DNA of 10,514 nucleotides from Methanomassiliicoccus sp. UBA6. GTDB lineage: Archaea > Thermoplasmatota > Thermoplasmata > Methanomassiliicoccales > Methanomassiliicoccaceae. The stretch covers positions 53,738 to 64,251 of the forward strand of contig DAVH01000051.1 of assembly GCA_002508545.1 (NCBI GenBank), written 5' to 3'. This document shows positions 4,575 through 10,514 of the stretch, in pieces. The position numbers and the translations under genes are program-made. Every line of letters begins with the position of its first letter. The stretch's first letter is position 1. The notes under the pieces are model-generated. The model was given only the letters and a program-made list of their open reading frames with translations, was not told the DNA's origin and ran no database searches.

Positions 4575-6344
4575 CTAGCTGTTCCCGGGCTTCTCCTCGA
4601 CCTCGCCGCTCGCCATGTCCATCTTGATCCGGCTGCGGAGCCGGTCGTACACCCTCTTGTAGCTGTTCCACACCAGGTACAGGATGACCAGCCAGGTCAT
4701 CAACAGGAAGACCAGGGTGGTGTACATCCCGGCGCCGAACATGGCCATGAACGGCGAGAACAGGAGAAGGAGCACCACCGCCAGGGTCATGTCCCCGACG
4801 TTGCGCATCAGCCGGTAGACCCGGGAGTGCTTCTTCCCTTCCTCGGTCGGCGTCCCGTGGGTCAGGATGGCGGCCATCCTCCGGATGCTCATCATGGTAT
4901 TGAACACCGCAGGGGTGATGATGATCAGCCCGGCCAGGAACAGGAGGAGCATGGGCAGGACATGCAGCCCGGCGATGCCCTGGAACACGCCTTCCATGGT
5001 CGACAGTATGTTGATGAGCAGCATGACGCTGATGATGACCATGAGGTCGATGGAGATCAGCATCAGCTCGGCGGTGGCCTTCTTCCTTATTTCCGCCGAG
5101 CCTTCCAGCCGGCGCCCGACCTCGTCCTTGAACCGGTTGACCTTGGCGAACGAGCACATCAGCTTGCGGGGCACGCAGCGCACCAGGCCGTCGTAGATGC
5201 GGTCGGTGTTGCGGGACAGCACCGGCAGCAGGACCATGGTGAAGATCGCCGCGCCGAAGACCGAGGAGTAGAAGCTCTGGTCGATCAGCCCGGCGTCCAG
5301 GGCGGTCTTGGCGATGATGAACGCGAACTCACCCATGGCCACCAGGCTTACGCCGACGGTGAAGCTGGAGCGCATGGTCGCGCCGTTGACGTACGACGCG
5401 AGGCTGACGCTCACTATCTTGGCCAGGGTGAAGACGGCGGCGATGATAAGGGCGAACGACAGTCCGGAGATCACCAGGGCGGGGTTGATCTGCATCCCGA
5501 TGGAGATGAAGAACACCGCCATGAACAGCTCCTTCATCGGCTCGACCTTCGACTTGATGACCGAGACGTAGTTGGACTGGGAGACGATCACACCCATGAG
5601 GAAGGCGCCGATGGCGATGGAGAGGCCGACGGAGCTGGAGGCCAGGGCCATGGCGAAGCACAGCGCCACAGCCACCAGGAGCACCGTCTCCCCGGAGTAG
5701 CGGCGGGCAACCCAGTTCAGCATCTTCGGGATGATGGTCACCCCGAGCACGATGCTCATGGCGATGAACACCAGGATGACCAGGATCATGTTCAGCGTGG
5801 AGCCGAGGGTCGGCGACTCCCCCACCAGCAGGGGAGCGGCGAGGGTGAGTATGATGACCTGGCCGATGTCCTCGAGGACGGTCACTCCGATGGCCACCTT
5901 GGACTCGTTGGTGCCCATCTTCCCGTTGCTGTGGAGCACCCCGACCACGACGGCGGTGGAGGTGCCCGAGATGATCGCGCCCAGGAAGATCGAGGTCACG
6001 GTGTCCAGCCCCAGCAGCAGGGTGCCGGCCAGGAAGCCCACCATGACCATGCTGACCATGTTGATGGTGACCACCGAGATGGTGAACGACCCGATGCGCT
6101 TCAGCTCCCGGAGGTTCAGCTCCATGCCGATGTAGAACATCAGCAGGACTATACCCATGTTGGATAGCATGAAGACCGTGATCTCGTCGACCCATAGCTC
6201 ATGCAGCATCGTCGGGCCCAGGACGATGCCGGCCACCAGGTATCCGATGATGGCCGGGAACTTCAGCTTGACCAGGATGATCGAGCATATGCCCGCGATA
6301 GCGGTCAGTAAGGCGATGTCTAAAAGCAGCCTGGTCTCTTCCAT
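4575..6344 (-). CDS. CPA2-family cation/proton antiporter with extra C-terminal membrane domain
   Basis: A 589-residue integral membrane protein. Residues about 5-380 are a KefB/NapA-like Na+/H+ exchanger domain of about 12 helices. Visible marks are FPAIIGYLVAGIVLGP (29-44), LLMFYIGMELNL (67-78), the unwound SGTSTAVVVGVL (126-137), the ion-site pair E158-D159 in VTVLEDIGQV, GAFLMGVIVSQS (246-257), FFISIGMQI (278-286), K309 in the helix corresponding to the NapA lysine, and SLVAMGEFAFI (333-343). It would exchange Na+ or K+ for H+ across the cytoplasmic membrane. Residues 381-420 are a charged linker. Instead of the nucleotide-binding TrkA/RCK domain common in KefB/C, residues about 425-560 carry roughly four more membrane helices, then a charged cytoplasmic tail. 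ATG 6344 begins a normal first helix; the ribosome site is weak. It ends in TAG and is probably first in an operon with the HTH_10 and NifX-type genes. Confidence 0.92.
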   Translation of the reverse strand: MEETRLLLDIALLTAIAGICSIILVKLKFPAIIGYLVAGIVLGPTMLHELWVDEITVFMLSNMGIVLLMFYIGMELNLRELKRIGSFTISVVTINMVSMVMVGFLAGTLLLGLDTVTSIFLGAIISGTSTAVVVGVLHSNGKMGTNESKVAIGVTVLEDIGQVIILTLAAPLLVGESPTLGSTLNMILVILVFIAMSIVLGVTIIPKMLNWVARRYSGETVLLVAVALCFAMALASSSVGLSIAIGAFLMGVIVSQSNYVSVIKSKVEPMKELFMAVFFISIGMQINPALVISGLSFALIIAAVFTLAKIVSVSLASYVNGATMRSSFTVGVSLVAMGEFAFIIAKTALDAGLIDQSFYSSVFGAAIFTMVLLPVLSRNTDRIYDGLVRCVPRKLMCSFAKVNRFKDEVGRRLEGSAEIRKKATAELMLISIDLMVIISVMLLINILSTMEGVFQGIAGLHVLPMLLLFLAGLIIITPAVFNTMMSIRRMAAILTHGTPTEEGKKHSRVYRLMRNVGDMTLAVVLLLLFSPFMAMFGAGMYTTLVFLLMTWLVILYLVWNSYKRVYDRLRSRIKMDMASGEVEEKPGNS

Positions 6345-6493
6345 CTTTATCCCATCATCAGATTGTCGGCCATTAGGATCCCGCGCGGTCCGAGGCTGCT
6401 GTCCGGCGCAGGTGCTCTCACCACCACGCCCAGATGTCCGTCGGTCCCTGGCGCGGCCAATGGCGTGGCATTACTAATTTGTTTCGGAGTCAG

Positions 6494-6504
6494 TATATAT
6501 TTTT
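6494..6504. promoter_or_regulatory. TATA box of the antiporter gene, possibly bidirectional
   Basis: TATATATTTTT (AAAAATATATA on the minus strand) is the strongest TATA-like element in the window. The purine-rich side favours leftward transcription starting near 6470 with a long leader before ATG 6344. It could also fire rightward with a roughly 115-base leader before the nitroreductase. Confidence 0.55.
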
Positions 6505-6607
6505 GACACATCGCCCCTGGCATCGGCGGGCGGGTTCCGATCATCTCGTCCTTCAACGCGATGACCGAAGCGCATCCTCTCCGCGATCCGGCCGAGCGGC
6601 CCCGCTC

Positions 6608-6616
6608 CTTTCATAT
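6608..6616 (+). promoter_or_regulatory. Weak TATA-like element before the nitroreductase
   Basis: CTTTCATAT is followed about 27 bases later by the region 6636-6645, so a transcript starting there would be nearly leaderless for ATG 6645. The match to the archaeal TATA consensus is moderate. Confidence 0.35.
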
Positions 6617-6644
6617 CGTCCCGGCTCGGTAGATGGACGATGCC

Positions 6645-7391
6645 ATGAGCGAGGAGCTGTATCAGGCGATCTTCTCACGTAGGTCTGTACGTAAGTATGA
6701 GCAGGGCGGCCTGGACGCTGCGGCCTTGAAGCAGGTGACCGATTTCGCCGCGTCGACGAGGCCGCTGTTCCCCGGCATCCGCACCGAGACCAGGCTCATG
6801 GGGCCGGACGATGTCAATGGGATTTTCAAGGTCGCCGCCCCTCACTACCTCGCGATCTACTCGGAGAACAGACCGGGGTTCGAGGCCAACGCCGGGTTCC
6901 TCCTCCAGCAGGCCGACCTCTTCCTCTCGTCGATCGGCCTGGGGTCCTGCTGGCAGGGCGGGCCGAAGCCGGTCAGGGGCATGAGGCGGCTCTCCGGGCT
7001 GGACTTCGTCATCATGCTGGCCTTCGGCCGCCCGGCCGAGCCTGCGCACCGGGAGCGTGCCGAGTTCAAGCGCCGGGCGCTCTCGGAGATCAGCTCGCTG
7101 ACGAGCGAGCCCGAGATCTTGGAGGCGACCCGCCTGGCCCCGTCGGGGATGAACAACCAGTCGTGGTACTTCACCGGCGGCGAGGGGACCGTCCACGCCT
7201 ACGCCGCCCGCTCGATTATGACCGAGGAGATGAACCGCATCAACGTGGGCATCGCCCTCGCGCATATGTGGCTGGCCGCCGGGCACGAGGGGCGGCGGGC
7301 GGACTTCACCCTCGACGAGGGAGCGGGCGGGAGCGCTCCCCGCGGGTACTCGTACGTGGCGACCCTGAGGCTCGGGCCCAAGGGTGCGTAG
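6645..7391 (+). CDS. Nitroreductase family protein (TM1586-type)
   Basis: A 248-residue cytoplasmic flavoprotein whose architecture fits the fused, two-half nitroreductases of the TM1586 group. The N-terminal half starts with AIFSRRSVRKY (8-18), the FMN-phosphate-binding motif of the superfamily, and includes LLQQADLFLSSIGLGSCWQGG (87-106). The second half has ATRLAPSGMNNQSWYF (161-176), matching the family APSxxNxQxW element, then RINVGIALAHMWLAA (198-212), and ends in a strand pair. These enzymes use NAD(P)H to reduce quinones, nitro compounds or related acceptors, but the substrate here cannot be told. I prefer ATG 6645 because homologues start a few residues before the RRS motif. ATG 6633 is in frame and adds four residues; neither has a clear ribosome site. 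It lies divergent from the antiporter and upstream of the small zinc-ribbon gene. It ends in TAG. Confidence 0.88.
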   Translation: MSEELYQAIFSRRSVRKYEQGGLDAAALKQVTDFAASTRPLFPGIRTETRLMGPDDVNGIFKVAAPHYLAIYSENRPGFEANAGFLLQQADLFLSSIGLGSCWQGGPKPVRGMRRLSGLDFVIMLAFGRPAEPAHRERAEFKRRALSEISSLTSEPEILEATRLAPSGMNNQSWYFTGGEGTVHAYAARSIMTEEMNRINVGIALAHMWLAAGHEGRRADFTLDEGAGGSAPRGYSYVATLRLGPKGA

Positions 7392-7423
7392 CCGCTCCGG
7401 ACGGCCTCCGGTAAAACGTTGCA

Positions 7424-7451
7424 GTTGATAATGAGACATCAACATTGATAA
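7424..7451 (+). promoter_or_regulatory. Repeat/palindrome at the promoter of the zinc-ribbon gene
   Basis: GTTGAT (7424-7429) and ATCAAC (7438-7443) form a 6-bp inverted repeat with an eight-base spacer. The same region carries a direct repeat of TTGATAA at 7425-7431 and 7445-7451, exactly 20 bases (two helical turns) apart. The TTGATAA copies are also the only TATA-like elements before the zinc-ribbon gene, implying a transcript start near 7455-7478. This is a good candidate for a dimeric repressor or activator site overlapping a core promoter. Confidence 0.4.
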
Positions 7452-7489
7452 CGCCCGCTGGACTTCCTTCCCAATACGGATGGAGTACT

Positions 7490-7633
7490 GTGGGCGACAA
7501 GCACTGCTATTTTTGCCAGTTCCAGCTCTCTGGGTCCAAGTGCACTGATTGCGTAGCGTACAGCAACTACAAGAAGTCCAGCGCGGCAAGGCGCATCCCT
7601 TCGACCGAAGAGAAGGAAAGGAAGAAGGAGTGA
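7490..7633 (+). CDS. Small zinc-ribbon protein, 47 residues
   Basis: A 47-residue basic protein. C6-x2-C9-x8-C18-x2-C21 (HCYFCQ...KCTDCVA) makes a compact four-cysteine zinc knuckle or ribbon. After it come an aromatic/basic stretch (YSNYKKSSAARR) and a highly charged tail ending in EEKERKKE, probably disordered. The start chosen is GTG 7490, with GGATGGAG four bases upstream. An in-frame TTG at 7445 would extend it through the likely promoter. Small zinc-ribbon proteins of this kind in archaea often bind nucleic acid or a partner protein, but I do not recognise a specific family. It is 98 bases after the nitroreductase with its own putative promoter, so it is probably a separate unit. It ends in TGA. 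Confidence 0.7.
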   Translation: MGDKHCYFCQFQLSGSKCTDCVAYSNYKKSSAARRIPSTEEKERKKE

Positions 7634-7753
7634 GCCTCCGGGTCGCGGCTCTCCTATCCGGGATTATATTCTAGCGTTCACCGGGAGCGGAAGCTCTGTT
7701 CCCCGGGACCTGAGTCCCGGGACACATCCAAGGGTTCCTCTAGGTTTCGATGC
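7634..7753. other. Gap with TATA-like element and two hairpins
   Basis: No gene is visible. GATTATATTC at 7661-7670 is TATA-like in either orientation. It is followed by a GAGC-GGAA-GCTC hairpin with a GNRA-type loop (7685-7696) and a perfect 8-bp CCCGGGAC/GTCCCGGG hairpin with a CTGA loop (7702-7721). CCGGG at 7681-7685 could instead pair with CCCGG at 7703-7707, so alternative folds exist. The region lies between convergent genes, so it may simply hold 3' ends, or it may encode a short structured RNA starting near 7690. Confidence 0.3.
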
Positions 7754-7775
7754 GGCCGCGGCGCTGACCGCGGCC
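7754..7775 (-). terminator. GC hairpin directly after the F420/NADP oxidoreductase-like gene
   Basis: GGCCGCGG (7754-7761) and CCGCGGCC (7768-7775) form a perfect 8-bp stem with a six-base loop, beginning at the base next to the stop codon at 7776-7778. No T-run follows on the minus strand, so it is not a standard archaeal terminator. It may stabilise the 3' end or pause polymerase. Confidence 0.3.
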
Positions 7776-8357
7776 TCACTTCCGGACCAGGCAGTAGCCG
7801 ATGGACGTTCCCATTCCCGTGCCGTGGGCCATCTGCATGATCCCCAGCCCCATGGCCTCCAGGTACTGAGCGGTGCGGAGCGGACCGCAGTCGACCGGGG
7901 CGTACCCCATGTCCTTCATGAGGGACATCACCGTCCCCTTCGCTTCCGGGTCATCGCCGGCCACGAAGCCGGCGAGCTGCTCGTCGCCGATGTGCCCGGT
8001 GCTCTGGTTGGCCGCGAACACGGTGTTGAACGCCTTCACGACCTTGGCCAGGGGGAGCGCCTTCTGCAGCTCCTCCGCGCCGGAGGTGCTGCCGCAGGGG
8101 ACCGGTTCCCCGTTGGGCCCGATGCGGTTGGTCACGTCGATGACGACCTTGTCGTCCAGCAGGTGGCCGATGTTGGCGACCACGTTGCTGACCTGGTGGT
8201 AGGGGATGGCGAAGATCACCAGCTCGCCCCATTCGGCCGCTAGTGCCGGCCGCTCCCCCGGCTCGCGGTGGCCGTAGCGGACCTCATGCCCGATCCTCGT
8301 CAGCCCGGAACCGATCGCCTTTCCCGCGTGGCCTTTCCCAATGATCGCAACCTTCAT
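7776..8357 (-). CDS. F420/NADP oxidoreductase-like Rossmann protein
   Basis: A 193-residue cytoplasmic protein of the F420_oxidored/NADPH-dependent F420 reductase-like family. Residues 1-32 form the nucleotide-binding start: MKVAIIGKGHAGKAIGSGL is the glycine-rich loop, and GHRE after the second strand is where basic residues usually hold the NADP 2'-phosphate. ELVIFAIPYHQV (45-56), DKVVIDVTNRIGPNG (69-83) and KVVKAFNTVFA (105-115) are typical family segments. The C-terminal part (about 125-193) is helical, consistent with the substrate or F420 pocket. Family members move hydride between NADP and coenzyme F420, but divergent ones have unknown substrates, so this function is probable rather than certain. 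At 193 residues it is slightly short. The start has GGAG/GGAAGG upstream. It lies 21 bases after the helicase stop on the same strand, so the two are very likely co-transcribed, an unexpected pairing. Confidence 0.82.
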   Translation of the reverse strand: MKVAIIGKGHAGKAIGSGLTRIGHEVRYGHREPGERPALAAEWGELVIFAIPYHQVSNVVANIGHLLDDKVVIDVTNRIGPNGEPVPCGSTSGAEELQKALPLAKVVKAFNTVFAANQSTGHIGDEQLAGFVAGDDPEAKGTVMSLMKDMGYAPVDCGPLRTAQYLEAMGLGIMQMAHGTGMGTSIGYCLVRK

Positions 8358-8378
8358 CCTTCCATCTCCGTGCTTCCA

Positions 8379-10514
8379 TCACAACTTTCCCGATTTACCC
8401 TTTCCGTACCAGAACTCCCCGGGCACCCGGACCTCGACGCGGTACGGGTAGCCCGGCACCTCCAGCGCGGTGGTGTCGCACACCGAGCGGAGGTGCTTCC
8501 ACAGCCACGAGCTCTCGTAGTCGTCGATGTCCGCCGGCATGCTATCCAGCAGGCTGCGGGAGCACACGACGATCAGGCGCTCCTGGGCCCGGGAGAAGAT
8601 GACGTTAGTGCGGTTGAGGTCGAGGATGAACTCGGCGTTGCCGCTAATCGTCCCGACGTCGCTCTGCGTACCGGACACGATGATCGTCTCGCACTCCCCG
8701 CCCTGAAGCCTCTCCACGGTGTCGATGAGCTTGATGTGGTACGCGAACTCCGGGTTGAGGACGTTCTTCAGCAGACCGCGCTGCGCCCGGTGCGGGGTGA
8801 TCACCGATACCGTGTTCGGCAGCACCTCGTGCTCCTCCACCTTCCATGACGCCAGGATGTCGCGGATCAGGCGGGCCTCGAACTCGTTGCTCTTCCTGGA
8901 GCTCGCTTCCCCGTGGACCACGAGGAAGACGCCCTTGTTCCTCCACAGGTCCTCCAGCGATGCGATCTCGCGGCCCTTGGCCTCCTGCGCCTTCCTCGAG
9001 ACGAGCTTGACGCCCTCGTCCTCGTACACCCCGGAAATCAGGTGGGTGAGCTCCGGCGTCAGCCTATAGGTGATGCTGAGCGCCGACCGCCCGATGGCCC
9101 CGGCCGGGGTCCTCTTAGCGAGATCATTGATCGCGCGGTACGCGCTCACGTGCGGGGTGAGGCGGACCACCTGCTCCCTGGTCTCCTCCTCCCAGTCGTG
9201 AGAGGTGATGGGGGCGAGCTGCATGTGGTCGCCGGCCAGCATGATCTCGCCATCCTCGGCAACGAGCGTCGCCAGCGCCAGGAAGTCGGCGAAGACCATC
9301 ATGCTGGCCTCGTCGATGATGAGGCCGTCGGCGAACATCACGCTGCCCACGCCCAGCGACCTGGCGGCCTTCAGCACCTCGTTGATGGTGCCGCACAGCA
9401 CCAGGTTCCCCTTGCTCATCATCTCCATCATGCGGTACGAGTTCTCCGTGCTCACGAAATCGCCCTCCGCGTTCTCGTCGGACGACAGCCGGAGCACGCA
9501 GGGGACGTTATACGCCATGCCGGCCTCATCCGCCGCCTTCCGGAAGCTCGGAACGACCTCCTGGATCCTCGAGGCGAGCTCGTTGACGGCGGTGTGGGTG
9601 CTCGCCGACAGGAAGAACAGCTTTCTCCTGGGGCGGTGGGCGAGGCGTAGCATCACCGCCGCCGCGGTGGTGTTGGTCTTCCCCGTTCCCGGCGGTCCGA
9701 GGAGGAGCTGCACCGTGCACGCCAGCCCGTCCAGGCACGCCTTGACCTGGACATCGTCCAGCCGCCGGTCCCCCAACCTCAGGGCCTCGAGGACGGCGCG
9801 CCATTTCCCCACCAGCTCGTCCGGCGGCGGGGAACGGACGGGCACCGAGGGAGCGATGGGATCGAACCATCGGGCAGTGGCCGAGTCCGCGTGCTCCCTG
9901 AGCCATCTGTCCACCCGGGAATGCACGTAATCGCTAAGGCTGTCGCCGGCGAGGGCGAATCTCGCCCCGTCCATGGACTCGCGCTGCGACGGCAGTATGT
10001 AGTGCTCCGACGACGAGCGGGGTGTGAACTCGCGTATGGTGGCCTCGAAGGCATCGATGTCCGGCACCAGGACGTCGACCTTCGCGGTGGCCCCCCGCCT
10101 CAGCAGGTCCCCGATGCCCGGCGCCCTCTCGATGTCGCCGGAGTAGGGGACGATGCGTACATACCCGCCCTCGTCCAAGGTGCTCGACGCGAAGTAGACC
10201 TCCTTGTCCACCGAGAACCGCTCCAGGTCGAGCGAGGCGGCCACGTGCGTGCCGTCCTTGTCGTAGAATAGGCTCAGGTCCCGGAGCGGCAGGCAGGTGC
10301 CGTCGGCGACCCTGGATGCGGGGGAGTGCATCGCCGCGATGAGCCACTCGGTCTTCTTGGCGTGGTGGTCGAGCCTCAGATAATCCAGGCAGGCGTCGAC
10401 GATGCCGTAGCGGGACGCGAACCGCTCGTCCATCTCGTCCAGGCGGCCCAGCGGGACCGGGGGTTTGGCGATCCCGCCGGTGGTGAACAGGCGCTCCTCC
10501 AGCCATCGCAGCGC
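8379..10514 (-). CDS. Superfamily 1 (UPF1/DNA2-like) helicase, N-terminus beyond the window
   Basis: An ATP-dependent nucleic-acid helicase, at least 711 residues. The frame stays open through all 27 codons between ATG 10433 and the right edge, encoding sensible protein (ALRWLEERLFTTGG...) with no start codon, so the gene is probably cut by the window. Residue numbers here count from ATG 10433. Visible motifs are a Q-type DDVQVKA (226-232), Walker A GPPGTGKT (246-253), SASTHTAVN (276-284), Walker B IIDEAS (372-377), motif III AGDHMQLAP (400-408), TYR (455-457), SVITPHRAQ (543-551), ERLQGGE (574-580) and VIFSRAQERLIVV (611-623). This order is that of DNA2/NAM7/UPF1 helicases. Residues 1-220 are an uncharacterised N-terminal domain. 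Whether it acts on DNA or RNA, and whether a nuclease domain lies outside the window, cannot be told. It precedes the F420/NADP oxidoreductase-like gene by 21 bases. Confidence 0.9.
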   Translation of the reverse strand, partial: ALRWLEERLFTTGGIAKPPVPLGRLDEMDERFASRYGIVDACLDYLRLDHHAKKTEWLIAAMHSPASRVADGTCLPLRDLSLFYDKDGTHVAASLDLERFSVDKEVYFASSTLDEGGYVRIVPYSGDIERAPGIGDLLRRGATAKVDVLVPDIDAFEATIREFTPRSSSEHYILPSQRESMDGARFALAGDSLSDYVHSRVDRWLREHADSATARWFDPIAPSVPVRSPPPDELVGKWRAVLEALRLGDRRLDDVQVKACLDGLACTVQLLLGPPGTGKTNTTAAAVMLRLAHRPRRKLFFLSASTHTAVNELASRIQEVVPSFRKAADEAGMAYNVPCVLRLSSDENAEGDFVSTENSYRMMEMMSKGNLVLCGTINEVLKAARSLGVGSVMFADGLIIDEASMMVFADFLALATLVAEDGEIMLAGDHMQLAPITSHDWEEETREQVVRLTPHVSAYRAINDLAKRTPAGAIGRSALSITYRLTPELTHLISGVYEDEGVKLVSRKAQEAKGREIASLEDLWRNKGVFLVVHGEASSRKSNEFEARLIRDILASWKVEEHEVLPNTVSVITPHRAQRGLLKNVLNPEFAYHIKLIDTVERLQGGECETIIVSGTQSDVGTISGNAEFILDLNRTNVIFSRAQERLIVVCSRSLLDSMPADIDDYESSWLWKHLRSVCDTTALEVPGYPYRVEVRVPGEFWYGKGKSGKL

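Larger units (their letters stand above)
6345..6632. other. 288-base divergent intergenic region
   Basis: This gap separates the leftward antiporter gene from the rightward nitroreductase gene. I see no protein gene of credible length. It holds a strong shared AT-rich promoter element near 6494-6504, leaving a leader of about 125 bases for the antiporter. A second weaker TATA-like element near 6608-6616 serves the nitroreductase. In the antiporter leader, a 9-codon frame (minus strand, 6373 to 6347) ends two bases before the antiporter ATG. I do not recognise a known riboswitch in the leader. Confidence 0.5.

Noticed and set aside
4827..6167. Long open frame of 446 codons on the plus strand, opposite the antiporter
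   Set aside because: Its translation is dominated by His, Asp, Gly and Gln in low-complexity strings, typical of the antisense of a GC-rich membrane-protein gene; the minus strand encodes an unmistakable CPA2 antiporter.
8913..9650. Plus-strand frames opposite the helicase, including 8913-9650 and 9205-9930
   Set aside because: Antisense shadows; all helicase motifs lie on the minus strand in a single continuous frame.
9858..9868. GGTTCGATCCC on the minus strand, identical to a tRNA T-arm core
   Set aside because: It lies inside the helicase coding sequence (encoding RWFDPIA) and no acceptor, D or anticodon stem can be built around it.
1..10514. CRISPR array, insertion sequence, integrase or prophage genes
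   Set aside because: No regularly spaced repeats, transposase or integrase motifs, or terminal inverted repeats were seen on either strand.

Overview
The window looks like a piece of a GC-rich archaeal chromosome, most likely from a methanogen-related Thermoplasmata lineage such as Methanomassiliicoccales. That placement is inference. It rests on AT-rich TATA-type boxes about 25-30 bases upstream of start codons, several apparently leaderless genes, a bacterioopsin-activator-type (HTH_10) regulator, a DUF1638 protein, an archaeal-style FMN-binding pyridoxamine-oxidase-fold protein, a NifX/NifB-type cofactor-binding protein and an F420/NADP oxidoreductase-like protein. There is no rRNA, tRNA, insertion sequence, integrase or CRISPR array.

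Layout, left to right. (1) 1-1109, plus strand: a TetR-family regulator, then a leaderless unknown 119-residue protein with a 12-bp palindrome between them. (2) 1169-1579, minus strand: a small FMN-binding protein, convergent with the previous gene; a perfect hairpin holds its stop codon in the loop. (3) 1579-1651: a short AT-rich divergent promoter. It drives the FMN protein leftward and, rightward, a two-gene operon (1651-3203) of a cysteine-containing winged-helix regulator whose stop overlaps the start of a DUF1638 protein. (4) 3204-3444: a gap with fold-back potential but no gene. (5) 6344 down to 3445, minus strand: a probable operon of a CPA2 cation/proton antiporter with an unusual extra C-terminal membrane domain, an HTH_10 regulator, a possible 23-residue peptide and a NifX-type protein. 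(6) 6345-6632: a divergent promoter region. (7) 6645-7633, plus strand: a TM1586-type nitroreductase and a 47-residue zinc-ribbon protein, with a 20-bp-spaced repeat/palindrome at the latter's promoter. (8) 7634-7775: a gap with three small hairpins. (9) 10514 down to 7776, minus strand: a UPF1/DNA2-like superfamily 1 helicase whose reading frame stays open to the right window edge, then an F420/NADP oxidoreductase-like protein 21 bases downstream.

The common theme is redox and cofactor chemistry (FMN, nitroreductase, NifX, F420/NADP, Cys-rich regulator) with dedicated one-component regulators next to their likely targets. The least explained units are the winged-helix/DUF1638 pair, the antiporter with the extra membrane domain joined to the HTH_10-peptide-NifX genes, and the 119-residue orphan. 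No single segment clearly declares itself as a known defence or mobile system.
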